Source: a virus
Virus record (IMG/VR): IMGVR_UViG_3300025009_000181
Span: 1 to 44,625 of that record
Direction: 5' to 3' (one strand)
DNA: 44,625 nucleotides
The notes under the pieces are model-generated. The model worked only from the letters and a program-made list of their open reading frames with translations, searched no databases and was not told the DNA's origin. Below are positions 8,724 through 17,492 of the stretch, piece after piece (within the stretch, counting starts at the first letter, position 1; the number at the start of each line of letters is the position of its first letter). A program made the translations under genes and the position numbers.

Positions 8724-10148
8724 CTAAATATAGTCGATTATCAACCACCCTCTATTGTATGAGGTTGAGTCAAAAAAACTCGTATCAAAATTTCCGCCCA
8801 ACTCTCTTACGACATTAATAGTCGTGGCCCCAATGGTTGAAATTCTTACACCATAACCGGACACTGCTGTTGGCATCCCGGGTACTGGAAATTTAGTAGT
8901 GCCTGCGTCGTCTCTTATTAAACCTCTGACACCAACGATGTTGGCGTAGGTCAAACTATGCACCACATCAACACTCGATGTTGAATCCATATTCCAATCG
9001 CCAATTTCAACCACTTTTTGCTTCAGCTGATCCACCCCGCCGATCTGCAAGCCGACCGGGAGGTTAACTTTTCCGTCTGTAAGTACACGCAACCCTTCTG
9101 TCCCCGCTACGCCAGAAGATCCATACAGAGATACAGTCCCAGGAATAGAGATATGATCCTTTGACCTAACGACTACTCGCCCGCTAAAATCATCATCAAC
9201 ATACCCGCCCGCCATAATTTCCGTGACGGTTTGAGCAGTCGCGTTGCCAGTAATGGTTGCGAGTGTAGCGACTCCGCTATCAAGCTTCAGCGGCCCACCA
9301 GTAACCGAAAGCCCATCCGTGAAGACTTTTGGCCCGGCAATGTTTTGCGCTGAAGTTGTATCAACGAGCGTTCCCCCTGCGGCGTGTAGCTTGGCGAAGT
9401 CTACCGCGACGCACCCCTGCCCATTCAACTCCGTTATCTCCGCCGACGCCGCGTGTAAAGCAGCGAAATCGGCGGCAACGCACCCCTGTCCCGCAAGCTG
9501 GTTCAGTTCCGCAGTGGTGACGGTGAGTGCCGCGACGAATGCAGCCGCTGCCGTGATGTTACCACCGTGCGTCCAGGTAGTAGCGGTGTGAATGATAACA
9601 CCATCATATGACAGTACCCAATAACCAGCAGCAAATTCGGCCTCAATAACGGTGCCGATTGTGGAGGATGAGATACTGGCACCAGCGGCGGACGTGAATT
9701 CACCAACGGATAACAGCACATCAGTACCAACGGCGGTAATGGTGAGGGTTTGTGCCGCCGCAACAACGAAACGGATCTTATACCCGTTCACACCAGCGGG
9801 GAGGGTGAAAATGACGGTACCGGCAGCAAGACGGTTGGTGAAGGTGCGGAAACCATTACAGTCGGCGGCGGTGACGCTGTAATTGGCGGTTTTGTTGTAT
9901 ACAGTACGAGAAACGGACACCTGCAGCGTCTCGTCACCACCATCGGAACCTTCGGTTAGAGTTACTTGATTACCGGCGGTCAGCTTCCCGTTAAGGTACC
10001 CTGGAGTCGAATCATTGGCGGATACCGCGATACCGGAACCAACGGTGAGAGCCGCGATTGCGGAAAATAGTTCCGTTATATCATCATTAATTTTCGTTAA
10101 AAGGGAGTCCTTAACGGAATCACTCCCAACCACGAGATCTTGCGGCAT
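8724..10148 (-). CDS. Tail fibre or receptor-binding protein
   Basis: This 474-residue protein starts at ATG 10148 with AAGGGGG upstream. The N-terminal 40 residues are helical and may attach to the tail. Residues 60-200 are beta-rich. Two imperfect copies of a motif beginning Gly-Gln-Gly-Cys-Val-Ala occur at about residues 220 and 245, followed by repeat-like strands typical of trimeric fibres. The C-terminus ends Gly-Trp-Leu-Ile-Ile-Asp-Tyr-Ile, an aromatic beta-strand ending seen in many tail-tip proteins. The final 170 codons (8724-9230) look less GC-rich than the first part, consistent with exchange of a host-range tip. The role is inferred from sequence character and position next to the tail-hub gene. 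Confidence 0.75.
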   Translation of the reverse strand: MPQDLVVGSDSVKDSLLTKINDDITELFSAIAALTVGSGIAVSANDSTPGYLNGKLTAGNQVTLTEGSDGGDETLQVSVSRTVYNKTANYSVTAADCNGFRTFTNRLAAGTVIFTLPAGVNGYKIRFVVAAAQTLTITAVGTDVLLSVGEFTSAAGASISSSTIGTVIEAEFAAGYWVLSYDGVIIHTATTWTHGGNITAAAAFVAALTVTTAELNQLAGQGCVAADFAALHAASAEITELNGQGCVAVDFAKLHAAGGTLVDTTSAQNIAGPKVFTDGLSVTGGPLKLDSGVATLATITGNATAQTVTEIMAGGYVDDDFSGRVVVRSKDHISIPGTVSLYGSSGVAGTEGLRVLTDGKVNLPVGLQIGGVDQLKQKVVEIGDWNMDSTSSVDVVHSLTYANIVGVRGLIRDDAGTTKFPVPGMPTAVSGYGVRISTIGATTINVVRELGGNFDTSFFDSTSYNRGWLIIDYI

Positions 10149-10169
10149 AGCACCCCCTTACAGTAATCA

Positions 10170-12533
10170 TCACATATCGAGTGGTCTAATATAGGCTTCA
10201 ATCCCATTCAACGTTACAGAATCCCCGGAAAGAAGGATATTATGTAAGCGGAACTGCATGCTGTAGCACTCCACCCCGACCCACTCCTGCAGAAGCTCGG
10301 AACCGGAATCAACGAGAAAATACGCGTCCTCCACATCCATCGTCATGTCGGAAATGGTGAGGCGGTCATCGATCTGCATAGAATAAGTAAGGGAGGAGAT
10401 GCCGGGGGAGTTGAACTGACTATCGGCGTATATACCAAAAGAGAAACGACCACCGAATAGACCACCGAGGGCGCATGTGATGCGATCAATGATAACGGCA
10501 TCAATGTGGGGGGTGATGTAGGCTGTGCGGACATCGAACCGCATCTGGTGCAGATCCAGTTCCTTGTAACCGGTGCGGTCCACCTTATAGATGTTACCAT
10601 CGGAGCACCCGATCATCATGGTACCGTTGATGTAGCGAAGCATGGTCGGAATGATGCAGGTGCGGAGATCAACAGCGGTGGCGGAGGGAGCACCGGAATC
10701 GTCCCTGAAGTAGATGGTGGAATATCCAAGAGTGTCGTTATCATCATAACCCCAGGAATGGTCAGATAGGGAACCAACGGTACCGGAAGAAATAGGACGA
10801 CCATCAAGAAGAACGGCATCGGGGGAAGCAATGATGGACGGATCACCACCAGCGGGGAGCTGCAGGTAGTATTCATTGGTTCCATTAGAAGAAGCAACAA
10901 ACTTGTATAGGTTGGTATTGGATAGATGGTGGAGCGTAAACTCAAACTCCGACCACGGGTAACGAACGGCACCGGATATGCGAGATGGAGTGAGGGTATG
11001 ACAAATAAGGACACGATGGTAGGAAGGGAAAGATAACCACAAACAACCAGTGCTGCCGTCATACTCCATGATAGAAGCAGAAGAATAGTAACGGCGGAAG
11101 CGGTCAAGCACCGGATCAGCAAAGGGGGCGGTACGCATATCACCGAACTCCTGCACACCGGAAAAATTGGAGAGGTTGGAGGAGGTGGCGAACCACGCAT
11201 CATTCGGGGTAAGAGCTGCCGCCTTATGAGATGCCCAAGAGTGCTGGAAGGTGGAAGGAAGACGGTAGGCAGATGGGGTAGAACCGGTTAATTTGCAGAT
11301 AAATGGTTGCGCCTCCGTGCCGAATACATATAGCTCGTTATAAAGGGAGATAATGGCGCCGATTGGGTAACTGTTGGAGTTGTCATCAACGGAACCAACA
11401 TAACCGGCAGCATCGGGGGTGGACCAGTCAAGAAAAGAAAGATTAGAAAAATAACAGATACCGGGGGTAGAAGAGTCACCGGCAGCGAATATCCGGGAGT
11501 TATGAACAACCCCAAATGATGCTTTCGGAGGACGACCGGGGCGGACGGCGATAATGGGATTATAAGTTGCATCGGCGGACCACGCGGCGGCAGCATAATG
11601 AGAACCGACACCGGCAGCGGAAACGGTAGAACAGCGCAAGCTCACGTAATTCGCCGCATCCCCATTCGCGTACTCAATAGAAAGACGGTATTGTGTGGAA
11701 GGAAGAAATGGTGTCGTGATATCGGACGCGGAAAACGTGATCTCGTATTCGGCGGCAGTTGCGGACAGGTTTGTCGCAATCGGTGCCGCAACAAGGATCT
11801 TCGCCGCAATAATGCTGTCATCAGAAGTGCGCCGAATACGGGCGTAGATTGGAACATTATCAGTACCGGTGAACCCATTCCCAATACGCTGCAGGAATGC
11901 AAAAAAGGTGGTGGGGGGAATGGTATATCCAGCGTCCCAGGATTGGGTGGTGAAAGTGGCGGCGGCACGGGTGTTGGTCCCGTTCCCAACCGCAAGACCG
12001 GAATCATCGGAACCAGTACGATTATTATGCTGGTAAGAGGACGGACCGGAACCGTTATCGTACGCAATCTTTATGGAATTGGCAGCAACACCATCCACAT
12101 ACTTAATGTAGGAACCGTCGAACAGGATCGCAACACCAGCAAAGGGGAGGATACGAGTAGCACCGGATAAAGGAGCGGCACCAACTGTGGTGGGGGTACC
12201 GGCGTTGTTGTAATAAAGGTTGTGGGCGGAATCGACGATGAGTTCCCGATAGGTGGATCCAATGGGACAGTAAGACACCTCCACCGGATATTTGGTGGCA
12301 ACAACAGGCGCAGCGGTGGTGTGGAGAATAATAGGTGAACGCGTCTGGATCTGACCGCCACGAGTAATCCCGAAATTGACGAGTTCGCTGCATTCCGTAC
12401 GCTGAATTTGATTCGGAAGAACGGAGGTATTTAAACCATGCGGAAATCCAGATAGTGTGATTGGGGGGAACTGCCGGTATGCCCTCCCCATTTTCTTCCC
12501 AGCACCGGAACCAGCAATCATTCCCCAATCCAT
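10170..12533 (-). CDS. Large tail-tube/hub protein (tail tubular protein B-like)
   Basis: This 787-residue protein starts at ATG 12533, five bases after AGGTGG; the upstream GTG at 12542 lies in the ribosome site and is not used. The sequence is strongly beta, with many repeats of Trp/Tyr/Phe, Gly, Asn and Ser and blade-like units, as in the beta-propeller tail nozzle of T7-like phages. It follows the gene for a 222-residue adaptor-like protein, the same order as tubular proteins A and B in podoviruses. No enzymatic motifs are seen. The assignment rests on length, fold character and gene order rather than a sequence signature. Confidence 0.75.
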   Translation of the reverse strand: MDWGMIAGSGAGKKMGRAYRQFPPITLSGFPHGLNTSVLPNQIQRTECSELVNFGITRGGQIQTRSPIILHTTAAPVVATKYPVEVSYCPIGSTYRELIVDSAHNLYYNNAGTPTTVGAAPLSGATRILPFAGVAILFDGSYIKYVDGVAANSIKIAYDNGSGPSSYQHNNRTGSDDSGLAVGNGTNTRAAATFTTQSWDAGYTIPPTTFFAFLQRIGNGFTGTDNVPIYARIRRTSDDSIIAAKILVAAPIATNLSATAAEYEITFSASDITTPFLPSTQYRLSIEYANGDAANYVSLRCSTVSAAGVGSHYAAAAWSADATYNPIIAVRPGRPPKASFGVVHNSRIFAAGDSSTPGICYFSNLSFLDWSTPDAAGYVGSVDDNSNSYPIGAIISLYNELYVFGTEAQPFICKLTGSTPSAYRLPSTFQHSWASHKAAALTPNDAWFATSSNLSNFSGVQEFGDMRTAPFADPVLDRFRRYYSSASIMEYDGSTGCLWLSFPSYHRVLICHTLTPSRISGAVRYPWSEFEFTLHHLSNTNLYKFVASSNGTNEYYLQLPAGGDPSIIASPDAVLLDGRPISSGTVGSLSDHSWGYDDNDTLGYSTIYFRDDSGAPSATAVDLRTCIIPTMLRYINGTMMIGCSDGNIYKVDRTGYKELDLHQMRFDVRTAYITPHIDAVIIDRITCALGGLFGGRFSFGIYADSQFNSPGISSLTYSMQIDDRLTISDMTMDVEDAYFLVDSGSELLQEWVGVECYSMQFRLHNILLSGDSVTLNGIEAYIRPLDM

Positions 12534-12572
12534 ATATACCACCTTTCATTTCATAACGGCACCTGCAGCAGC

Positions 12573-13241
12573 TTAAACTCCCTCAACAGAGAAGAAATCG
12601 GAGCGGGACCGGCGTTTCCGCACCCCCCGCCGATATACCGCCATGATCGCCTCCGCCTCTATCCCTACAAGCTCCATCGCAACAGAACTCGTATCACGTT
12701 CAAAAATAGTGCGGAACTCATACTCCAACCTTTTCGTGACGTACCGGTCCCATATATTATACCATGTGGTTGGGAGGTCAGCACCGCCACCGGATACAGC
12801 GGTGAGTTTAGTTAGCGGCAACCAATAAAAGATGTCAATGGTATAAGCAGCATCTGGGACGGGGAGGGGGTAGAAAAGACCGGAAGCGGGGAGGTAAAAT
12901 GCGGTTGGTGGTCCCGTAATGCCGTCCGCCACCCCATACTTAACTTTATCCTCCTCCAAAACTTCCCGCAGCGGGGGGGATTCCCCGCTGACACTCACCC
13001 CACCTTCAATAAAACCGGTGTGGGAAAAGGGGAGTTCATACGATGGGGTGGAGGCGACGGTGGTGACGGTGCCGGTGGAATAGACAAGATTGGACTCGAT
13101 CTCCACCATCTTATTCCGACACTCCTCAAGGATGGAATTGGCGAGGATGAGGATGTCGGAATTGGAGATAAGATTAGAGCGCACCGCACTCATACGGGAA
13201 TAGACACGAGCGGCATTGGATAAATCGATGAGCTGCGTCAC
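12573..13241 (-). CDS. Head-tail adaptor or tail tubular protein A-like
   Basis: This 222-residue protein uses a GTG start at 13241 with a strong GAGGAGGG site six bases upstream. The N-terminus is helical with an early Asn-Ser-Ile-Leu-Glu-Glu-Cys helix. A middle beta section contains Phe-Tyr-Leu-Pro and Ile-Phe-Tyr-Trp-Leu-Pro. A C-terminal helix has several Arg, then Arg-Lys-Arg-Arg-Ser-Arg. Size and arrangement match gp11-type adaptors that connect the portal to the nozzle in podoviruses. It is followed 39 bases later by the large tail-tube gene. The assignment is moderate and based on size, arrangement and synteny. Confidence 0.7.
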   Translation of the reverse strand: MTQLIDLSNAARVYSRMSAVRSNLISNSDILILANSILEECRNKMVEIESNLVYSTGTVTTVASTPSYELPFSHTGFIEGGVSVSGESPPLREVLEEDKVKYGVADGITGPPTAFYLPASGLFYPLPVPDAAYTIDIFYWLPLTKLTAVSGGGADLPTTWYNIWDRYVTKRLEYEFRTIFERDTSSVAMELVGIEAEAIMAVYRRGVRKRRSRSDFFSVEGV

Positions 13242-13243
13242 GT

Positions 13244-13720
13244 TTAACCCTCCTCTAAACCAACCTCACCAGAACCACCGACCGCACCACGCACCTCAAC
13301 GGAATACATCGGGGTGCTCTTCATCAGGTGTATAATCCCATCTTCCTGATTCTGCGTGGCGCGAAATCCTGGGAAGTTCCGCTCCGCAATTGCGATCGGG
13401 TTGCTGTGCTCATATATCGCAGATTCTGATGGGATCTCGATGTCGTTCTCCTCCACAGCATTACGAAGAATGTCAATCAAGTAACCCTTAAGGACGACTT
13501 CCTTGTTCGGATCGAAAACCTTGCGCTTTTTTCCGACGAGGCACACGGAAATGGGGAGATCGGCATTCTCTTTCTCCGTATTCAGGCGGTGGACGACGCA
13601 ACGGTACTCACGCTCCATTGGATCGGATTTGGGGGCGGGGGTGCTGGTGGAAGAAGTGGCGGTCATTTTTTTCGTTTCAACCGGGTCGCTTGATCTGCTG
13701 TAGGAATCTTTCGCTGACAT
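13244..13720 (-). CDS. Hypothetical virion-operon protein
   Basis: This 158-residue protein starts at ATG 13720, just after GGAGGTAG; the ATG at 13732 contains the ribosome site itself. Residues 1-40 are a disordered Ser/Thr/Pro/Lys-rich segment. A compact mixed domain follows (residues 40-125), with Lys-Lys-Arg-Lys and a run of acidic residues around Glu-Glu-Asn-Asp. The C-terminus is Gly-rich. It is the first gene after a strong hairpin terminator at 13794-13835 and therefore may be transcribed less than the coat genes. No family is recognised; a small adaptor or completion protein is possible. Confidence 0.7.
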   Translation of the reverse strand: MSAKDSYSRSSDPVETKKMTATSSTSTPAPKSDPMEREYRCVVHRLNTEKENADLPISVCLVGKKRKVFDPNKEVVLKGYLIDILRNAVEENDIEIPSESAIYEHSNPIAIAERNFPGFRATQNQEDGIIHLMKSTPMYSVEVRGAVGGSGEVGLEEG

Positions 13721-13793
13721 AACTACCTCCATTTAAGCATTAATGTATTAGCATCGGCTTGTAATCCCACCCTCCACAACTGAATAAAAGATT

Positions 13794-13835
13794 GCCTGAC
13801 CACGGCTGGAGGATGGTGAGACACCGTGGTCAGGC
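13794..13835 (-). terminator. Hairpin terminator behind the coat gene pair
   Basis: GCCTGACCACGG at 13794-13805 pairs perfectly with 13824-13835 (12 bp, 18-base loop). On the leftward strand it is followed by AATCTTTTATT, a weak U-tract. It lies between the coat-associated gene ending at 13871 and the next start at 13720. It probably reduces transcription after the highly expressed capsid genes. Confidence 0.75.
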
Positions 13836-13870
13836 TGGGTTGTAACGCTTGGAACAGGGGGCCGGGACCC

Positions 13871-14581
13871 TTACGTCATCAACCCATAATCGGACAGCGG
13901 GTACTGTGCAATCTGGCGCGGCAATACATAAACGACATCGCCGGTATCGAAATCAGCGGCGGTGGTGGGGGTGCCAGCGGAATCTTTCGCGGTGATCAAC
14001 CGGCAGTATTTCTGTTTCCCTTCCGGTTTGATAACCTCGCGGATGTAGCAGTAGTTGTTGTTCGATTTGTTGTACAGCAACCACTGGCAGCGATCGATTT
14101 GACCACTGACACCGAGTTCCTGGAAATCAACCGATGAGTCCTCGAAGTAGGTGTTGTTGTTGGTAGTGCCATCATGCACGGCACGGATCACGGGGGACTG
14201 GACACCCCAAACTTCCACCTGCAGTAACGCATGATCGGTGAGGCCAACGGCATCGGCGGTAAGCTTCACCGCATTACAGCTCAGACCATTCTCGGACCAG
14301 TTGCAATCGGTGAAGGCGGTGAACTGCGTATCCGCCGTCATCTCTTCACCGTTGGCAACCCCCTCGATATGACCGAGGACCACACCCTTGTCGGTGCTTA
14401 CCGTCTTGTCACCAGCGGCGACGGTGGTAAGGGACGAGTCGTTTCCCTGGAGCCGATACCACATAAGCTCCAGACCGGTTGCCCACTCCGTAATGCGGAT
14501 GATTTCCGGGCAGAACCCGATAAACAAAAAGATGTCATTGGCACCTTGCGCAATGATCGGAAAAGATCGGTAGTCTTTCAT
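13871..14581 (-). CDS. Coat-associated structural protein
   Basis: This 236-residue protein starts at ATG 14581 after AGAGGTGAT. It lies directly downstream of the major capsid gene and upstream of a strong terminator, so it is co-transcribed with the coat. The sequence alternates beta-strands with Gly, Asn, Thr and Asp loops and includes Cys-Asn-Trp, Gln-Trp-Leu-Leu-Tyr-Asn and Tyr-Val-Leu-Pro segments. That is consistent with a capsid decoration or head-fibre protein, but no named family is recognised and the function is inferred only from position. Confidence 0.72.
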   Translation of the reverse strand: MKDYRSFPIIAQGANDIFLFIGFCPEIIRITEWATGLELMWYRLQGNDSSLTTVAAGDKTVSTDKGVVLGHIEGVANGEEMTADTQFTAFTDCNWSENGLSCNAVKLTADAVGLTDHALLQVEVWGVQSPVIRAVHDGTTNNNTYFEDSSVDFQELGVSGQIDRCQWLLYNKSNNNYCYIREVIKPEGKQKYCRLITAKDSAGTPTTAADFDTGDVVYVLPRQIAQYPLSDYGLMT

Positions 14582-14649
14582 TTGTTATCACCTCTCTTTC
14601 AGGTAATGTAGACGGTGGTGGTGATGTTAATGGTGGAATGGTGCCGGTT

Positions 14650-15669
14650 CTACAGGTCCGTCACACCATGCTCCCATCGGATCATGAACTCTTCCACCAG
14701 GATTTTGTGCGTTTTTGCCATTTTCCAACCACTGGTAGCGCGTTGGTCCAACGGATCTTCCGTACCGGCGGAACCCAGAGCTTTCACGATGTTCTTCACG
14801 GTTCCCTTTTGGAGCGGTATAATCCCGTACGCGTTGCGACCGAAGACCAGGGTGCCGTAGACGTCGATGTTGGTAGCGTCGGATGACTTGAGTCCGGTGG
14901 TGCCGATAACAGCCCCACCAGCGGGCCAGATCTTGCAGTTCGTGGTGGCGAGGAACCGGATGCCCTTGCACTCCCCGATCTCGATCAGTTCACCAGCGGC
15001 CTTGGATAGGGGATCCTGACTGGAGTACGTTTCCACCGGGTTGAAGCCAGTGAGAGATTCGACGTTCTTCCGGTTGTCGGGGTGGGTAACGGCAATGTAG
15101 GAGGGACGAATAGGTACACTGTTGACTTTAACCCCCGGCAGCTTCATCTCGCTGATCTTTTTTGCCCTGTTGTTCTCCAGGGTGCGGACGATCGAGTCCA
15201 CATCACTATCCGTAATGGCGGAGGCAACGGTGGCACGGGTGGTAACGGAACCACCGGCATAGCGGACGTAGGTGCCGGTGAGGAGATGATTCCGGGTGAG
15301 GATGTCGGACGTTTCCGCCATCTGCTCGGATAGCATTTCCTTCCCGATGGAGAGAAGGTTGGAATCGAGCCCGGTGAGCTGCACCCAATCGGATAAGGTG
15401 ATGAAGTCACCGAACTGCTGCAGCGTGGCGTACATGGTGTATGCGGAAAGCTTCTTGCCAGTCGGCGTGACTCCTTCCACCAACGGGGTGGTGTTCACCG
15501 GAAGCTTCCCGAAACGCTTGAAGTTCACCCGCGTTCCCATATTGGCGGGGGCGGGACGTGACTGGCCGAAACGATCATAGATGAGGATCGGCCCGGCATT
15601 CTGGATGATATTGCGATCGTATATCCCCTGCATTTCACCGGGGAGATCGGAACTGGTAGTGATAAGCAT
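14650..15669 (-). CDS. Major capsid protein, N4-gp56 family
   Basis: This 339-residue HK97-fold coat protein starts at ATG 15669 after AAGGAGGTGATATCA; the GTG at 15678 is inside the ribosome site. The N-terminus and core match the N4-gp56 coat pattern: Tyr-Asp-Arg-Phe-Gly-Gln, then a strand ending Phe-Lys-Arg-Phe, then Pro-Leu-Val-Glu-Gly-Val-Thr-Pro-Thr-Gly, then Gln-Phe-Gly-Asp-Phe-Ile-Thr-Leu-Ser-Asp. A long spine-like helix with Glu-Gln-Met-Ala-Glu-Thr follows. Length is typical for the family. It is preceded by the scaffold gene and followed by a small structural gene and a terminator, giving the standard capsid module. Confidence 0.93.
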   Translation of the reverse strand: MLITTSSDLPGEMQGIYDRNIIQNAGPILIYDRFGQSRPAPANMGTRVNFKRFGKLPVNTTPLVEGVTPTGKKLSAYTMYATLQQFGDFITLSDWVQLTGLDSNLLSIGKEMLSEQMAETSDILTRNHLLTGTYVRYAGGSVTTRATVASAITDSDVDSIVRTLENNRAKKISEMKLPGVKVNSVPIRPSYIAVTHPDNRKNVESLTGFNPVETYSSQDPLSKAAGELIEIGECKGIRFLATTNCKIWPAGGAVIGTTGLKSSDATNIDVYGTLVFGRNAYGIIPLQKGTVKNIVKALGSAGTEDPLDQRATSGWKMAKTHKILVEEFMIRWEHGVTDL

Positions 15670-15724
15670 TGATATCACCTCCTTGAGGTTTAATTAGTGG
15701 AACGGTTGTAGTGTTGGTTGAACT

Positions 15725-16906
15725 TCACATTTTCGAACTGACGAACTTGTCGAAGTCCTCGTTACTCATGTCCCAAACGTTGATCTTCCTCCCCGGCTGA
15801 TTCGTGGGGGGAGTGCCGCCACCGGGCTTCAAGGTAAAACGTCGCGGCTGTGGTACGGGTTGACGACCTTGGGGTGGTGGCGATGCTGGTCGTGGTTGCG
15901 GTTGTACCGGCTGTCCCGGCTGCACCGGCTGATTCGCCAGCGGATTCGGCACCCGTCCCGCCAGTACTTCCCCTTTTACCATGTCGTAAAATTCGAAGAA
16001 GTTCGGGAGAGAGGACGTGTACCGTCTATACTCAGCCACGGTAAGTCCCGCAGCAAAAGCATCAATATGAGGGAGAACAAGACGCGCATTGTCCGGATCG
16101 TAATTGTGGAGAACACCGGCAACCTGCATGGCGGCTTGTGCGGGGTTCATCGGGGTACCGGTCGGCTGCGGCTGATGCGTGGGTGCCGGCTGATGCACCG
16201 GTTGAGTTGGCCGCGAATTCACCACCGCGAGTGCTCGTTGCAGGTTGTCCGCCAACCATTCCCCCTCCGTGTTGAAGTCCGAGATCTTGCTGGGTTTGAA
16301 GCCAGTTAGATCGACGGTGGGGGTTGGGGGCGGTGTAGGGGCAGGTGCAGGAGCAGGTACCGGTTGATAAGTGGGTGCCGCCGCATTCGGGTTATTGATA
16401 TCGGGGTATGCGGGAGTAGTGACACCACCACCGAATTTACGCATGAAGTAGTCGTTCATCAACTGCTGCGCTTGCGGGTCCTGATCAAGCAGTCTCGCGA
16501 TGCGCTGGTGCGGTCCCACCTTCTGATCGTAGTCGAACCCCTTCTGTGCGAATTCGATTGTACGCCCCTCGTCCAGAATATGCTCTGCCCCGTTGTGCTT
16601 GATAACGATGGTACGACCGGTTTTATGTTGAGGGGAAGGCGGACGCACCACCCCATCGTCGGGGTCATGGTCGGAACCGTCATCAGCGGCGAGGTCAACC
16701 CCAAGCTGCAACTCCCCCGATTCAATGGCACGGTTGAACGTCTCCGCGTCCATATCGAAAGCGGAATCGTACAGCTCCTCTTCAGTGGGGGGAGGACCAG
16801 CGTCGGGGGGCGGTTGAGCGGCGGCACCAGCAGAAGCGGCGGCTGCATTCGCTTCGTCCACTTGGTTGTTTTTCGCAATCATCATTCGTCTCGTTCTGTC
16901 ATCCAT
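15725..16906 (-). CDS. Capsid scaffolding protein
   Basis: This 393-residue protein starts at ATG 16906 with GGAGGTGG upstream. It is extremely rich in Pro, Gln, Ala and acidic residues with long disordered Pro-Ala and Pro-Gln stretches at about residues 175-200, 230-250 and 325-350. It ends in a short charged helix, Asn-Glu-Asp-Phe-Asp-Lys-Phe. Disordered, Ala/Pro-rich proteins with a C-terminal coat-binding helix immediately before the coat gene are characteristic of phage scaffolds. No protease motif is visible, so it is probably removed intact or cleaved by another enzyme. Confidence 0.85.
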   Translation of the reverse strand: MDDRTRRMMIAKNNQVDEANAAAASAGAAAQPPPDAGPPPTEEELYDSAFDMDAETFNRAIESGELQLGVDLAADDGSDHDPDDGVVRPPSPQHKTGRTIVIKHNGAEHILDEGRTIEFAQKGFDYDQKVGPHQRIARLLDQDPQAQQLMNDYFMRKFGGGVTTPAYPDINNPNAAAPTYQPVPAPAPAPTPPPTPTVDLTGFKPSKISDFNTEGEWLADNLQRALAVVNSRPTQPVHQPAPTHQPQPTGTPMNPAQAAMQVAGVLHNYDPDNARLVLPHIDAFAAGLTVAEYRRYTSSLPNFFEFYDMVKGEVLAGRVPNPLANQPVQPGQPVQPQPRPASPPPQGRQPVPQPRRFTLKPGGGTPPTNQPGRKINVWDMSNEDFDKFVSSKM

Positions 16907-16954
16907 TATACCACCTCCATCAATCCATTAAAGTTTTATTCGGCCTACCGGCAG

Positions 16955-17203
16955 TTACAACTTCTTCCCGCACACCATACAGTAAGAGGCGCGGATCTCT
17001 TGCGTCCAATTTTCACCACCCTCCGGTCGGTGTTTGATGTTGATCGCATGCTTGGCGGACTCGATACAACAAACATCAGCGGCATGACCGGAGGGAGCGG
17101 GTGATTCAATCGATGTCGGAATCCCTTCCGCTGATGTAAATTCCTCGTCCCCCATCACCTGCTCTTTCTGCAGTTGTTCCACCACCTTCTTTTTTGTTGC
17201 CAT
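16955..17203 (-). CDS. Small protein with a C-terminal Cys-x2-Cys motif
   Basis: This 82-residue protein starts at ATG 17203 with GAGAGGGG upstream. The N-terminus is Lys-rich and helical. The C-terminal half has Cys-Cys about 30 residues before Cys-x2-Cys (Tyr-Cys-Met-Val-Cys-Gly-Lys), which could bind one zinc ion. It lies between the portal and scaffold genes, and its start lies inside the end of the preceding 128-residue frame (98-base overlap). No family is recognised. Confidence 0.65.
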   Translation of the reverse strand: MATKKKVVEQLQKEQVMGDEEFTSAEGIPTSIESPAPSGHAADVCCIESAKHAINIKHRPEGGENWTQEIRASYCMVCGKKL

Positions 17204-17492
17204 AAGTTGATCCCCTCTCGATAATTACTTTCCTCTGTTGCTCCAAGTATCTCATATGTTGAAGCAGCTCAGAAAGTATATTTTGTTTGTGTACTATATC
17301 ACGATGCTGGTGCAAGGTGGAATTAGCATCGAGACGGTTGAACGCATCGAACAGCTCCACCTCCTTGGTACGGAAAAACTCGATCACGGAAGGGGAGGAC
17401 AAGAGAATGGATGCCGCCTCCCCCATTACGGCAAGCTTATCCGGTGTGTAATCACCAACTACCTCCCACGAATTCTCGGTCTTGCCTATCAT
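17106..17492 (-). CDS. Hypothetical helical protein downstream of portal
   Basis: This 128-residue frame begins at ATG 17492, overlapping the portal stop (ATGA), with GGAGGTGAT upstream, so translation is coupled to the portal. Residues 15-95 look like a real helical protein, with hydrophobic heptads around Ile-Glu-Phe-Phe, Leu-Leu-Gln-His-Met-Arg-Tyr-Leu and Arg-Lys-Val-Ile-Ile. The last 35 residues are Gly/Arg/Asp-rich and overlap the next gene out of frame, so they may be unstructured or a chance extension. A small connector or packaging accessory is possible; nothing confirms it. Confidence 0.65.
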   Translation of the reverse strand: MIGKTENSWEVVGDYTPDKLAVMGEAASILLSSPSVIEFFRTKEVELFDAFNRLDANSTLHQHRDIVHKQNILSELLQHMRYLEQQRKVIIERGSTYGNKKEGGGTTAERAGDGGRGIYISGRDSDID

